Source: Taudactylus pleione
Taxonomy: Eukaryota > Chordata > Amphibia > Anura > Myobatrachidae
Reading direction: 5' to 3'
DNA length: 64,000 nt
NCBI GenBank assembly: GCA_031769625.1
Contig: JAUIMM010000202.1
Span: forward strand, 8,232,001 to 8,296,000
Shown in pieces: positions 51,001-60,650 of this stretch (the first letter of the stretch is position 1; each line of letters starts with the position of its first letter). Made by a program: the position numbers and the translations under genes. The notes under the pieces are model-generated. The model had not been told where the DNA came from and did no database searches. It was given only the letters and a program-made list of their open reading frames with translations.

Positions 51001-51714
51001 CAACATCAGAGCAGAACTAAGGCACAATATTCAAAATCTAGATGATGGCCAGTGTAAAGGAGAGGTGAAAGTAAGGCAAAGTATAATGGCAGAAGTCTAT
51101 AGAGTAATCAACATTCAAACCATAGATCGGGGCAGCTGGCATACAGTACAATCTGCGGGTCAGGATCAGACAAAGCCAATACTTGCAATACAATAGTATT
51201 AAGGCACCCTGGAACCACACAAAATGGGTAATCATATGATGCCAGGCTTTATACCATGGCCAGGTGCAAATGTGCCTCATCCTTCTGCATTATTGAGATG
51301 TTCTGCACTGATTCACTTATATTCTCTGATAGTGGCACTAACACAGGTGCATGATGCAACAAGGATGGTAGCTAGTGACCTAACTAGTGTGCATGTGCCT
51401 ATACACTGCAGGAGGATGGCAAATCCTTATAGTGACACTGTATAATGATATATATATTGGATGCTATACTTCTTTCCCTCCATAGGTAGGAAGACACATT
51501 TATTCACTTACACCCAACCCTGCACTGCTCATTAGCAGCTAATAGAAGGGATAATACAGACAAAAGATGAAAAGATAAACCTACTCCTCAGAGCTGAAAA
51601 TGGATCCTGGTATAAATATGTAGAGGTCACTTTCAAACATTATTTTAGAAATGGATTTGTAATATTGTGTTGTTTATCACAACTTACATGAAATCACATT
51701 CAATGTGCTGAGGC
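51001..51714. other. Cassette A anonymous spacer
   Basis: No gene seen. Partly shared with B (55,760-56,218) and C (60,040-60,290): 'gaggtgaaagtaaggcaaagtataat', 'aaacatagatcgg'. The stretch 51,150-51,590 is unique to A. Short open stretches here have no recognisable domain. Confidence 0.6.
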
Positions 51715-51786
51715 ACAGAGCAGGGGTTCAGGGCGGTACGGAGCAGCAGAGAGGGGAGGGACAAGGCAGATAAGCAGGCCAAGGTG

Positions 51787-52826
51787 CAGGGCTGGATTAA
51801 AGGGGGGGGCGGCAGGGGCGATCATCCCTGGGCCCCAACACCTGAAGGGCCCCCACACCCAGCCATTGGGGTTAAAGTGAACCGGAGGAGACAGAACCAG
51901 TTCCGACTCCTCTGGACACCTAACTCCGGCACCGCAGGGAGGCACCATTGGCCAGGCGCCCGCTGAGATTGTAACCAGCTGGCGCCCGGCTCCCTCCCCG
52001 CAGCGACAGCCAGAGCCGTAGGCTAGAGCTCACTAGTAAGCTCCGGCTTCCGGCTCACGCAGTGCACTATGGGAGAGACGTCATGACTCTCCCATGGTGC
52101 AGAGGAGCAGCCGGGCAGACCAGAAGGCAGCGGGAGCGGGGCTTAAAGTAAGTATGACTTTTTTTTTCTTTTGAGCGGCTTTTCCACTGAGGGCATTGAT
52201 CGGGGAGGGTATTACTACTGGGGGGCATTACTACAGGGGGCATTACTGGGGGGGAGGCATTACTCAGCATTACTACAGGGGGCATTACTCAGGAAGGGGC
52301 ATTACTACAGGGGGCATTACAACTAGGGGCATTACTATTGGAGGCACCATTTCTGGGGGCATTACTATTGGGGACTACTTGAAGGTAGGGCATTACTACT
52401 GGGGCACTAGTACAGAGGGAGCATTACTATTAGGGGCACTAATACAGGGGCATTTATACAGAGGGTACTACTACAGGGGGCATTACTACTGGTGCCACTA
52501 CCACAGGGGGCATGACTAATGGGGGCACAACTACAGGGGTATTACTACTGAGGGCATTTATACAGGGGGCATTACTATTGGGGACACTACTACAGTTGGC
52601 ATAACTACTGGGGGCATTGCATAAGGGGCAACACTCCTGGGGGCACTACTACTTGGTGCACTGCATAAAGGGCACCACTACTGTGGGCTCTGCATACGGG
52701 GCACTACCACAGTGGGCACTGACACTACTGGGGTTCCCATTGTGCATACCACCAGTTCATCACATTTAATAGGGGCCCCCACATGTTTGTTGCCCAGGGG
52801 CCCCCACAGACCTTAATCCGGCCCTG
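51787..52826. mobile_element. 1,040-bp non-autonomous hAT element with 8-bp TSD CCAAGGKG
   Basis: Ends are CAGGGCTGGATTAAAGG and CCTTAATCCGGCCCTG, an inverted repeat of about 16 bp with hAT-like CAG termini. The TSD is CCAAGGTG (51,779-51,786) and CCAAGGGG (52,827-52,834); B and C show the empty site 'gcaggccaaggggtagg'. The left part is GC-rich with G runs; 52,196-52,740 is a minisatellite. No transposase is present. Confidence 0.9.
52196..52740 (+). repeat. Degenerate 'GGGGGCATTACTACA' minisatellite inside the hAT element
   Basis: About thirty imperfect units of 15-18 bp with consensus GGGGGCATTACTACA/ACTGG, drifting to 'ggggcactactac' on the right. The open frame across it (repeated G-x-Y/T-x motifs) is a by-product of the repeat. 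Confidence 0.85.
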
Positions 52827-53046
52827 CCAAGGGGTAGGAGATAGGGAGGACAGAGCAGGACAGGGAGAAGTGGGGGCAGACCAGGCAAATGCCGGGTCCC
52901 TTTACTAGTAAATAAATAAAGTGTCCCTTTATGTAATAAAGTAGAAGTACAGCATATGGAAACAGCTCTACAAACTCCAGCATTAAGTAACAATCAGAGG
53001 TGTCACATGGCGTCACAGCACCAGGAGAAATTACATGTTATGTCCC

Positions 53047-53320
53047 CGCTCCCATTATGCTGGCCATACATCTAGCATCTATTGGTATAATTCCCCCTTC
53101 TGCCAATGCCTGGGTCGGATGATCGCCAAAATCCGACATGTTGGACGATCTCGATTCGCCATATCCAAACCAAAACATATCTGAATCCGGAAGATGGGGA
53201 TTTTTCACATGTTGTATTTTACCGACCCCCCGAGAAATGGCTGACAGATGTATGACCCGCATTACTGACGTGCGCTGCGGAGGGGGTATGGCTAGTAGAG
53301 GAGGAGAATTCAAATAGAAA
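53047..53320. mobile_element. MITE remnant with 'ctggccatacatctagc' end
   Basis: 'gctggccatacatctagc' near 53,058 faces 'ggctgacagatgtatgacc' near 53,238, a possible degenerate inverted pair. 'TGGCCATACA' ends are typical of abundant frog MITEs. B (57,370) and C (60,930) carry the left part only and then switch to a different sequence after 'acatatctgaatt'. Confidence 0.45.
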
Positions 53321-53442
53321 GAAAAACATAAGGGGCAATGTCAGACTGGGGCTTGGTGGGGCTACTGGAGAAATGCTATGGTAGGGGCCCATGAAATAGC
53401 GCAGATGACAGGACGTGGGGATGAGCACACAGTGCATGAGCA

Positions 53443-53850
53443 GATCCCCAACTCTCCCAAGGAGAATTTAGGTACCATGAATATGCTGAAAGTGTCAGTG
53501 TAACATATGGCTCCTAAGCTATTTTGGAGCTACACATTGCAGCTTGCCATCTGGCAGGACATGCTGTTCTTTGTCGTTCTACAATACTAAAGAGCCAAAT
53601 AATCTAATAAAACTAAAATCTCATTGGCTGGAAGCCACCTACTTTTGCAGCTTGTATTCTGGCTGGTCTTCTTCTCTGGAGCAGTGCAGCGAGCAGAGGT
53701 CATCCATGTGGAAGCTTGTAGCGCTATACAAATAAATATGACATTTAATCGCAAGTCCAATAGTTTAAAGGTCTCTTACATATACTACATTTCATTTTTT
53801 TTTTGCATTTATGGGATTTCATTTTATTTTTGCTAAATGCAAGAGATCCA
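53443..53850. repeat. End of cassette A, paralogous to 62,852-63,355
   Basis: Shared phrases include 'taggtaccatgaatatgctga', 'ctattttggagctaca', 'gaagccacct', 'gtggaagcttg' and 'gagatc(c/a)agggcctgattcag'. Similarity is roughly 75-80% by eye, so this duplication is older than B/C. Confidence 0.75.
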
Positions 53851-54200
53851 GGGCCTGATTCAGTAAGGATCGCTATTGCGATCACAGCTCCATAATCGCA
53901 CGCAGATCCACTGTGAAAATATGCTAATGATTGCAATCGCAATGCCGTCGCAGCCTAACATAAGTACGCCCACATCCCCTTATTCATATCCGTAATACTT
54001 AGCTAAATAGCGTAACCATTGGTACCATCGGTCCCTCATACAGAATTACAGCAGCCCTGACCCTACTCAGAAATTGCTAACCTCATTGCACGCAGTGGGA
54101 GCTCAAGCTGCGTACGGCATCGCAGTGGCTAATTTATGCACACCCATCTCTGTCTCTCTCTCTCTCTTGTGTCCAATTCGCATTGCTGCGCGAATAAGAT
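53851..54200. mobile_element. Left part of a GGGCCTGATTCAG Harbinger-like element
   Basis: Starts GGGCCTGATTCAGTAAGG at the same site as the element at 63,356. No matching right end follows; the sequence runs into a CT-rich stretch and the cassette B start. Right-end pieces of the same family ('gctgaatcaggtcccc') are at about 57,966 and 61,525. Confidence 0.6.
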
Positions 54201-54268
54201 GCATCTGAAGTTGAAAAATCACACCAAAAGACGCTCAGCGCTATCGAGACGCATGGCGCACATGCATT

Positions 54269-54297
54269 ATGTTTAACGCGACTTGTAGCGCACGAAG
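54269..54297 (+). other. Candidate first-exon coding part, cassette B
   Basis: Same ATG, same nine codons and same CGAAG|GTAAGATG donor as 49,858-49,886. The context upstream differs only before 'gaagttgaaaaatc'. Absent from cassette C, which begins downstream of this point. Confidence 0.2.
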
Positions 54298-54503
54298 GTA
54301 AGATGTATGTGGACACATCTGTATGTAACTTTGTGTTATATCATGGTTATGCATTGTTATATCCTGCAATTGTACTTATTTTTTAAGTGTTATATATCAC
54401 AGGAATACGTTGTTATATGCTGGAGGGGTATACTGTATCACTATATAACACTGTTGTGCATCACTATTATACACTGTACGTTTATGCAGTACTGCTTAAC
54501 GAA

Positions 54504-54702
54504 GGGGTCTATTTACTAAGCAGTGTTAGGTGACAAAGTGAAAAGTGATAAGAAAGTGATAAGGTGCCAGCCAATCAGCTCCCAACTGTCATTTTTCAAA
54601 CAAAACCTGTGAGATGACAGTTGAGAGCTGATTGGCTGGCACCTTATCACTTTTTTATCACTTTTCACTCTGTCTCCTAACACTGCTTAGTAAATAGACC
54701 CC
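54504..54702. mobile_element. 199-bp fold-back MITE, type 1 (GGGGTCTATTTACTAAGC)
   Basis: Inverted arms of about 88 bp, nearly perfect, with a core 'ccagccaatcagctccc'. Cassette A lacks it ('actacttacctatattac'); the right junction 'gacccctatattac' is shared with C. The target duplication is not clear. Confidence 0.85.
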
Positions 54703-54799
54703 TATATTACATATCTGACACCTGGGGAACTATAGATTGTTTCCTAATACTCTGTCTAATTTTAACCAATTTTCCTCCTTTATTACTTACTGTTCGCAG

Positions 54800-54859
54800 A
54801 TCACCTCCAGCTCTGGTTCAGGCAGCTGATCCATGTAGTGCTTCCAACATACTGAGTAG
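54800..54859 (+). other. 60-bp exon-like segment, cassette B
   Basis: Acceptor 'ttactgttcgcag' and donor TAG|GTGATG. Frame open in phase 2 as in cassette A. Confidence 0.25.
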
Positions 54860-54984
54860 GTGATGCTGTGACATATACATGTACACTTACCAGGACATTG
54901 TGAGGTGACAGCATTGGTATTGTGACATCACGTGAGGTAATCTATAGGTCATGTGACAGGGCAAGCAGACAGCTGACAGGCCTG

Positions 54985-55104
54985 GCCAACCTGTGACTCC
55001 CCAGCTTTTGTGAAACTACATGTCCCATCATGTTTTACCAGCTGATCGGAGGGAGGGTATGCTGGGACTTGTAGTTTTAAAACAGTTGAAGAGCTGCAGT
55101 TTGC
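54985..55104. mobile_element. 120-bp hAT-like MITE, cassette B copy
   Basis: Orthologous to 50,538-50,657; flanks CAGGCCTG and TAGGCCTA. Confidence 0.75.
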
Positions 55105-55122
55105 TAGGCCTAGCTGAGTACA

Positions 55123-55417
55123 GGTTGATGCTAGATCCTATGTACAGAAAGGACCTCTGTGACGTATCAACCACGTGACCACTGCAGGTGGGGTGGACTA
55201 CTCCTGCGTTACCATCCACGAGGGTATAGAGGGTGAATAAATATTTGTGGCGCGCGTAGCGTGCCACCGTGACCGAAGCGCAGCGAGCATAGCAAGCCCG
55301 CGAGGGGACACTTTTGGCCCCCCGTTAGCATCCCCGCCCCTCCCCCTTTCATGCCGGGTCACATGGGTGTGACGTCACAGGTCCCCTGCAGCCCTCTATT
55401 CTAGTCTTAACCGAAAA
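55123..55417. mobile_element. 295-bp CpG-rich insertion, cassette B (CRE palindrome inside)
   Basis: Cassette A reads 'gagtacatttacttgac' with nothing between; B and C carry exactly 295 bp here. It is CpG-rich with repeated 'gcgagc(g/a)tagcgagcc' words. Ends show no clear inverted repeat or target duplication, so insertion in the B/C ancestor or deletion from A are both possible. Confidence 0.6.
55370..55377. promoter_or_regulatory. Full CRE palindrome TGACGTCA
   Basis: Lies in 'gggtgtgacgtcacagg' in a CpG-rich context. Repeated at 59,650-59,657 in cassette C. CREB/ATF binding is possible by motif only. Confidence 0.3.
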
Positions 55418-55802
55418 TTTACTTGACAGGTATCAACTGAAACTGATAAGTTAATATAGGCAAATGTAATCAATTCAAAATACCTTATTACAGGTTTTAT
55501 ATAAATCTCCTGAGTCTGTGGGAGACAAATAAAAAATGTACTGCATAATATATGCAATATAATATATTAATAATGAACTATTTAAATATTTAATAAACTT
55601 CCCTGTAGTTTTTTACCAAAAAAGTTATAGGGAGCGATTCAATTCATCGCAATGCTGAATAGCTCCGGGAAGGAGTTCCCAGAGTTATTCAATTCATTGC
55701 GCTGTTAAGTCCGACTAAAACCACTTAAGTAACACAGAAATTAACCAACATCAGAGCAGAACTAATGCACAATATTCTAAATCTAGATGATGGCCAGTCT
55801 AA

Positions 55803-56007
55803 CAGCCTCATTTATCAACGAGTTTATAACTCAAAACTAGTGATAAATATCACTGTGTATGATAAATGGTGCTCCAGCCAATCAGCTCCCAACTGTCATT
55901 TTTCTAACAGTTGACAGTTGGGAGCTGATTGGCTGAGCACCATTTATCATAAAAAGTGATATTTATCACTAAGTTTGGAGTTAGAAACTCGTTGATAAAT
56001 GAGGCCC
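55803..56007. mobile_element. 205-bp Harbinger-like fold-back MITE, type 2, TSD TAA
   Basis: Ends CAGCCTCATTTATCAACGAG and its near reverse complement; TAA flanks both sides (55,800-55,802; 56,008-56,010). A and C read 'cagt(g/c)taaaggagagg' without it. 3 bp TWA-type duplication fits PIF/Harbinger. Core shared with type 1 ('ccagccaatcagctccc'). Confidence 0.85.
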
Positions 56008-56218
56008 TAAAAGAGAGGTGAAAGTAAGGCAAAGTATAATCCCAGAAGGCTATAGAGTAATCAACATTCAAACCACAGATCGGGGCAGCTGGCATACAGT
56101 ACAATCTGCCGGATAAATATGTAGAGATCACTTTCAAATATTATTTTATAAATGGACTTGTAATATTGTGTTGTTGGTCACAACAACTTACATGAAATCA
56201 CATTGAATGTGCTGAGGC

Positions 56219-57103
56219 ACAGAGCAGGAGTTCAGGGAGGTACAGAGCAGCAGAGAGGGGAGGGACGGGGCAGAGAAGCAGGCCAAGGGGTAGGAGATAG
56301 GGAGGACAGAGCAGGGGTTCTGGGAGGTACAGAGCAGCAGAGAGGGGAGGGACGGGGCAGAGAAGCAGGCCAAGGGGTAGGAGATAGGGAGGACAGAGCA
56401 GGGGTTCAGGGAGGTACAGAGCAGCAGAGAGGGGAGGGACGGGGCAGAGAAGCAGGCCAAGGGGTAGGAGATAGGGAGGACAGAGCAGGGGTTCAGGGCG
56501 GCATAGAGCAGCAGAGAGGGGAGGGACGGGGCAGAGAAGCAGGCCAAGGGGTAGGAGATAGGGAGGACAGAGCAGGGGTTCAGGGCAGTACAGAGCAGCA
56601 GAGAGGGGAGGGATGGGGCAGAGAAGCAGGCCAAGGGGTAGGAGATAGGGAGGACAGAGCAGGGGTTCAGGGCGGTACAGAGCAGCAGAGAGGGGAGGGA
56701 CGGGGCAGAGAATCAGGCCAAGGGGTAGGAGATAGGGAGGACAGAGCAGGGGTTCATGGCAGTACAGAGAAGCAGAGAGGGAAGGGACGGGGCAGAGAAG
56801 CAGGCCAAGGGGTAGGAGATAGGGAGGACAGAGCAGGGGTTCAGGGCGGTACAGAGCAGCAGAGAGGGGAGGGACGGGGCAGAGAAGCAGGCCAAGGGGT
56901 AGGAGATAGGGAGGACAGAGCAGGGGTTCAGGGTGGTACAGAGCAGTAGAGAGGGGAGGGACAGGGCAGAGAAGCAGGCCAAGGGGTAGGAGATAGGGAG
57001 GACAGAGCAGGGGTTCAGGGCGGTACAGAGCAGCAGAGAGGGGAGGGACGGGGCACAGAAGCAGGCCAAGGGGTAGGAGATAGGGAGGACAGAGCAGGAC
57101 AGG
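56219..57103 (+). repeat. 87-bp VNTR, cassette B: 10 units
   Basis: Units start at 56,219 and every 87 bp to 57,002, with a partial unit from 57,089; no indels in between. The plus strand is about 80% purine. Since 87 = 29 codons, several frames stay open for 150-300 codons on both strands (for example AGVQGGTEQQRGEGRGREAG on plus). These are repeat artefacts: low complexity, all frames open, no start context, no splice or polyA support. Confidence 0.97.
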
Positions 57104-57499
57104 GAGAAGCGGGGGCAGACCAGGCAAATGCCGGATCCCTTTACTAGTAAATAAACAAAGTTTCCTTTTATGTAATAAATTAGAAATGACAATTTACATA
57201 AATAATAAAAAATTAGCGCCATGTGAGTATTTATATCATCATTACTCCATAACTTATATACAGCGTATGGAAACAGCTCTACAAACTCCAGCATTAAGTA
57301 ACAGTCAGAGGTGTCACATGGCGTCACAGCACCAGGAGCAATTAGCAATGTTATGTCCCCGCTCCCATTATGCTGGCCATACATCTAGCATCTATCTGTA
57401 TAATTCCCTCTTTTACCAATGCCTGGGTCGGACAATCGGCAAAATCCGACATGTTGGACGATCTCGATTCGCCATATCCAAACCAAAACATATCTGAAT

Positions 57500-57990
57500 T
57501 CCGAGATACAGGTTGCCCAGTCACACTAGAAAAACATTGTACCCCTCAATAGGGGACAATGGTGACCCCCAAAAATGTATTATAGTCTGTTGGGGGGTGC
57601 TACCACAGGCAATAAATACTATACCAGAAAAACAGAGAAAAGTAAAGAAATGGCTAAAGTGGTGCACTCAGAATAGGTATCTAAAATATAACTTTTATTA
57701 TTCTTTAATTCATAATTTCTGTAGTACAAATTGAACAGCGAAAGTTAAAATGAATCGGTAGTGTCAAAAAAATAAAAGTAAGGAATCAGTGAATTAATAT
57801 TGATGTAACTGGTAGTTGTTATACAGATCAGGGAGTGATTGAGGACTCCTTGAACTCTACGTCACCAGCTCTTCTGAAAAGAACTGACGTCAATCCAAAC
57901 CAGGGAGGGCATGCGCAAATCGCAACAATCGGCTGATTGTATGCGTATCAGTAACTGCGATCTTTGCTGAATCAGGTCCCCAGTTCAAAT
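57500..57990. mobile_element. Unidentified interspersed block shared by B and C
   Basis: Runs from 'ccgagatacaggttgccc' through 'gtggtgcactcagaataggt' and 'aacttttattattc' to 'gctgaatcaggtcccc'. Absent from A. The last 75 bp is a right end of the CCTGATTCAG family. The rest is not recognised; no coding potential seen. Confidence 0.5.
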
Positions 57991-58030
57991 ATATAGGGAC
58001 CTATTTAGCTGAATAGCAGTGGGCCCTGCC

Positions 58031-58130
58031 TAATACCCCTGTAGAACTACAAGTGCCAGCATGCATTGGCAGCATATGACTTTTATTGCATGCCGGAGTT
58101 TGTAGAACTACAAGCACCATCATACACATG
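58031..58130. mobile_element. Fold-back MITE fragment 'gtagaactacaag'
   Basis: 'gtagaactacaagtgccagcatgc' and 'gcatgccggagtttgtag' form an inverted pair. In C (about 61,600) the middle and right arm are missing ('gtgccagcatacacatggg'). Confidence 0.5.
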
Positions 58131-58239
58131 GGCTCAAGTTCATACAATCACTTAAAATGCCGCACACATATTTGTACTGTTGTTTTGGTAATAAATAAAA
58201 TAATAAGCTGCACTATATACATATACAGTATATCTAGTA

Positions 58240-58516
58240 CTATATATCTATCAATCTATCTATCTATCTAGCTATCTAGCTATCTATCTCATATCTATCT
58301 AATATCAATCTATCTACAGTATCTCTCTCTCTATCTATATAATAACTATTGATCTCATATCTATCTGTCTCTTGTAATAGCTATCTATCTATATATCTAT
58401 CTATTGTAATATCTATCTATCTACCTATTTATCTATCTATCTATCTCATATCTATCTATCTATCTACCTATCTATCTCATATCTATCTATCTATCTCATA
58501 TCTATCTATCTATCTC
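58240..58516 (+). repeat. (TATC)n microsatellite, cassette B
   Basis: Long imperfect TATC/TATCTATCTA run with 'tctcata' interruptions. Open stretches reading SIYLSIYL are artefacts. Confidence 0.95.
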
Positions 58517-58796
58517 AGTGATGGGCTTCTAATAAAGTAAACTGATGCCCAACTAGGCAGCTACTTTGGCCATTTGACTGTGATAAACGATTATTATTTA
58601 CACCCATTAAAGCCAATGATACAAAGAAATAAGATGGGATAATTTGCAGATTTACATTTCTGACACCTGGGGAACTATGGATTGTTTCCTAATATTTTGG
58701 CTAGGATTAGCAGTTTCCCTCCTTTGTTACTTACTGTTCTGTAGATCACCTCCAGCTCTGGTTCAGGCAGCTGATCCGTGTAGTGCTTCCAACATA

Positions 58797-58982
58797 GGCC
58801 CCCATTTAGTAATGAGATTTATCACCAAAACGAGTGATAAATGTCACTGTGTATGATAAATGGTGCTCCAGCCAATCAGCTCCCAACTGTCAACTGTTAC
58901 AGAAATGACAGTTGGGAGCTAATTGGCTGGCACCTTATCACTTTTCACTCTCTCTCCTAACACTGCTTAGTAAATAGACCCC
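58797..58982. mobile_element. Chimeric MITE at the B/C junction (type 2 left, type 1 right)
   Basis: The left arm ('gtgataaatgtcactgtgta', 'tgataaatggtgctccagcc') matches type 2 at 55,803; the right arm ('ggcaccttatcacttttcac', 'cactgcttagtaaatagacc') matches type 1 at 54,504. The switch lies in the shared core near 'caatcagctcccaactgtc'. Left flank equals the sequence at about 62,000-62,135; right flank equals cassette B after 54,702. Confidence 0.85.
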
Positions 58983-59079
58983 TATATTACATATGTGACA
59001 CCTGGGGCACTGTAGATTGTTTCCTAATACTCTGGCTAATTTTAACCAATTTTCCTCCTTTACTACTTACTGTTTGCAG

Positions 59080-59139
59080 ATAACCTCCAGCTCTAGTTCA
59101 GGCAGCTGATCCATGTAGTGCTTCCAACAGACTGAGTAG
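59080..59139 (+). pseudogene. 60-bp exon-like segment, cassette C, frame closed
   Basis: Acceptor 'ttactgtttgcag' kept; ATCACC has become ATAACC, giving TAA directly after the splice junction in phase 2. Called broken only relative to the A and B copies. Confidence 0.2.
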
Positions 59140-59264
59140 GTGATGCTGTGACATCTACATGTACACTTACCAGGACATTGTGAGGTGACAGAATTGGTAT
59201 TGAGACATCACATGAGGTAATCTATAGGTCATGTGACAGGGCAAGCAGACAGCTGACAGGCCCG

Positions 59265-59384
59265 ACCAACCTGTGACTCCCCAGCTGTTGTGAAACTACA
59301 TGTCCCGTCATGTTTTACCAGCTGATCGGTGGGAAGGTATGCTGGGACTTGTAGTTTTAAAACAGTTGAAGAGCTGCGGTTTGC
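59265..59384. mobile_element. 120-bp hAT-like MITE, cassette C copy
   Basis: Orthologous to 54,985-55,104, with 'cccgaccaacc' at the left end. Confidence 0.7.
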
Positions 59385-59402
59385 TAGGCCTAGCTGAGTA
59401 CA

Positions 59403-59697
59403 GGTTGATGCTAGATCCTATGTGCAGAAAGGACCTCTGTGACGTATCAACCACGTGACCACTGCAGGTGGGGTGGACAGCTCCTGCGTTACCATCCACG
59501 AGGGTACAGAGGGAGAATAAATATATGTGGCGAGCGTAGCGAGCCACCGTGCCCGAAGCGTGGCGAGCATAGCGAACCCGCGAGGGGACACTTTTGGCTC
59601 CCCGTTAGCATCCCCGCCCCTCCCCCTTTCATACCGGGTCACATGGGTGTGACGTCACAGGTCCCCTGCAGCCCTCTATTCTAGTCATAACCGAAAA
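59403..59697. mobile_element. 295-bp CpG-rich insertion, cassette C
   Basis: Same length and boundaries as 55,123-55,417, with the CRE at 59,650-59,657. Confidence 0.6.
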
Positions 59698-60290
59698 TTT
59701 ACTTGACAGGTATCAACTGAAACTGATAAGTTAATATAGGCAAATGTAATCAATTCAAAATACCTTATTACAGGTTTTAAATAAATCTCCTGTGTCTGTG
59801 GGAGACAAATAAAAAATGTACTGCATAATATATGCAATATAATATAATATAATATGAACTCTTTAAATATTTAATAAACTTCCCTGTATTTTTGTTACCA
59901 ATAAAGTTATAGGGAGCGATTCAATTCATCGCAATGCTGAATAGCCCCGGGAAGGAGTTCCCAGAGTTATCCAATTCACTGCGCTGTTAAGTCCGACTAA
60001 AACCTCTTAAGTAACACAGAAATTAACCAACATCAGAGCAGAACTAAGGTACAATATTCAAAATCTAGATTATGGGCAGTCTAAAGGAGAGGTGAAAGTA
60101 AGGCAAAGTATAATGGCAGAAGCCTATAGAGTAATCAACATTCAAACCACAGCATGGACAGCTGCATACAGTACAATCTGCCGGATAAATATGTAGAGGT
60201 CACTTTCAAATATTATTTTATAAATGGACTTGTAATATTGTGTTGTTGGTCACAACAACTTACATGAAATCACATTGAATGTGCTGAGGC

Positions 60291-60650
60291 ACAGAGCAGG
60301 GGTTCAGGACGGTACAGAGCAGCAGAGAGGGGAGGGACGGGGCAGAGAAGCAGGCCAAGGGGTAGGAGATAGGGAGGACAGAGCAGGGGTTCAGGGCGGT
60401 ACAGAGCAGCAGAGAGGGGAGGGACGGGGCAGAGAAGCAGGCCAAGGGGTAGGAGATAGGGAGGACAGAGCAGGGGTTCAGGGCAGTACAGAGCAGCAGA
60501 GAGGGGAGGGCCGGGGCAGAGAAGTGGGCCAAGGGGTAGGAGATAGGGAGGACAGAGCAGGGGTTCAGGGCGGTACAGAGCAGCAGAGAGGGGAGGGCCG
60601 GGGCAGAGAAGCGGGCCAAGGGGTAGGAGATAGGGAGGACAGAGCAGGAC
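60291..60650 (+). repeat. 87-bp VNTR, cassette C: 4 units
   Basis: Units start at 60,291, 60,378, 60,465 and 60,552, with a partial from 60,639. Two units have 'ggccggggcagagaag(t/c)gggcc' in place of 'ggacggggcagagaagcaggcc'. Confidence 0.97.

Larger units (their letters stand above)
51715..52865 (+). repeat. 87-bp VNTR, cassette A: one unit split by a transposon
   Basis: 'acagagcaggggttcaggg...gcaggccaagg' (51,715-51,786) continues after the hAT insertion as 'ggggtaggagatagggagg' (52,831-52,849). Only a single unit, against 10 in B and 4 in C. Confidence 0.85.
49790..53850 (+). repeat. Segmental duplication cassette A
   Basis: Shares long colinear stretches with B and C: 'tctgacacctgg', the hAT-like MITE, 'cttgacaggtatcaactg', 'gcgattcaattcatcgcaat', the 87 bp VNTR, 'caggcaaatgccgg' and 'ctggccatacatctagc'. 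It lacks the 295 bp insertion of B and C and the block at 57.5-58.6 kb. It uniquely carries MITE 50,351-50,506 and the 1,040 bp hAT element. Its end (53,443-53,850) matches 62,852-63,355. Confidence 0.85.
54504..58796 (+). repeat. Segmental duplication cassette B
   Basis: About 4.29 kb. Contains the type 1 MITE, the 60 bp exon-like segment, the hAT-like MITE, the 295 bp CpG-rich insertion, the type 2 MITE, the 10-unit VNTR, a 57.5-58.0 kb block and a TATC microsatellite. C is its closest relative (private insertions shared). Confidence 0.85.

Noticed and set aside
52196..52519. 107-codon glycine/histidine-rich open stretch
   Set aside because: Translation of the minisatellite inside the hAT element.
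54504..54513. Target-site duplication of the type 1 MITE
   Set aside because: Comparison with the empty site in cassette A ('cttacctatattac') does not give a consistent duplication, so none is claimed.
56198..57127. Open stretches of up to 309 codons on both strands
   Set aside because: Produced by an indel-free 87 bp repeat (29 codons); several frames are open at once and the composition is low complexity.
58349..58540. Open stretches rich in SIYLSIYL
   Set aside because: Translation of the TATC microsatellite.
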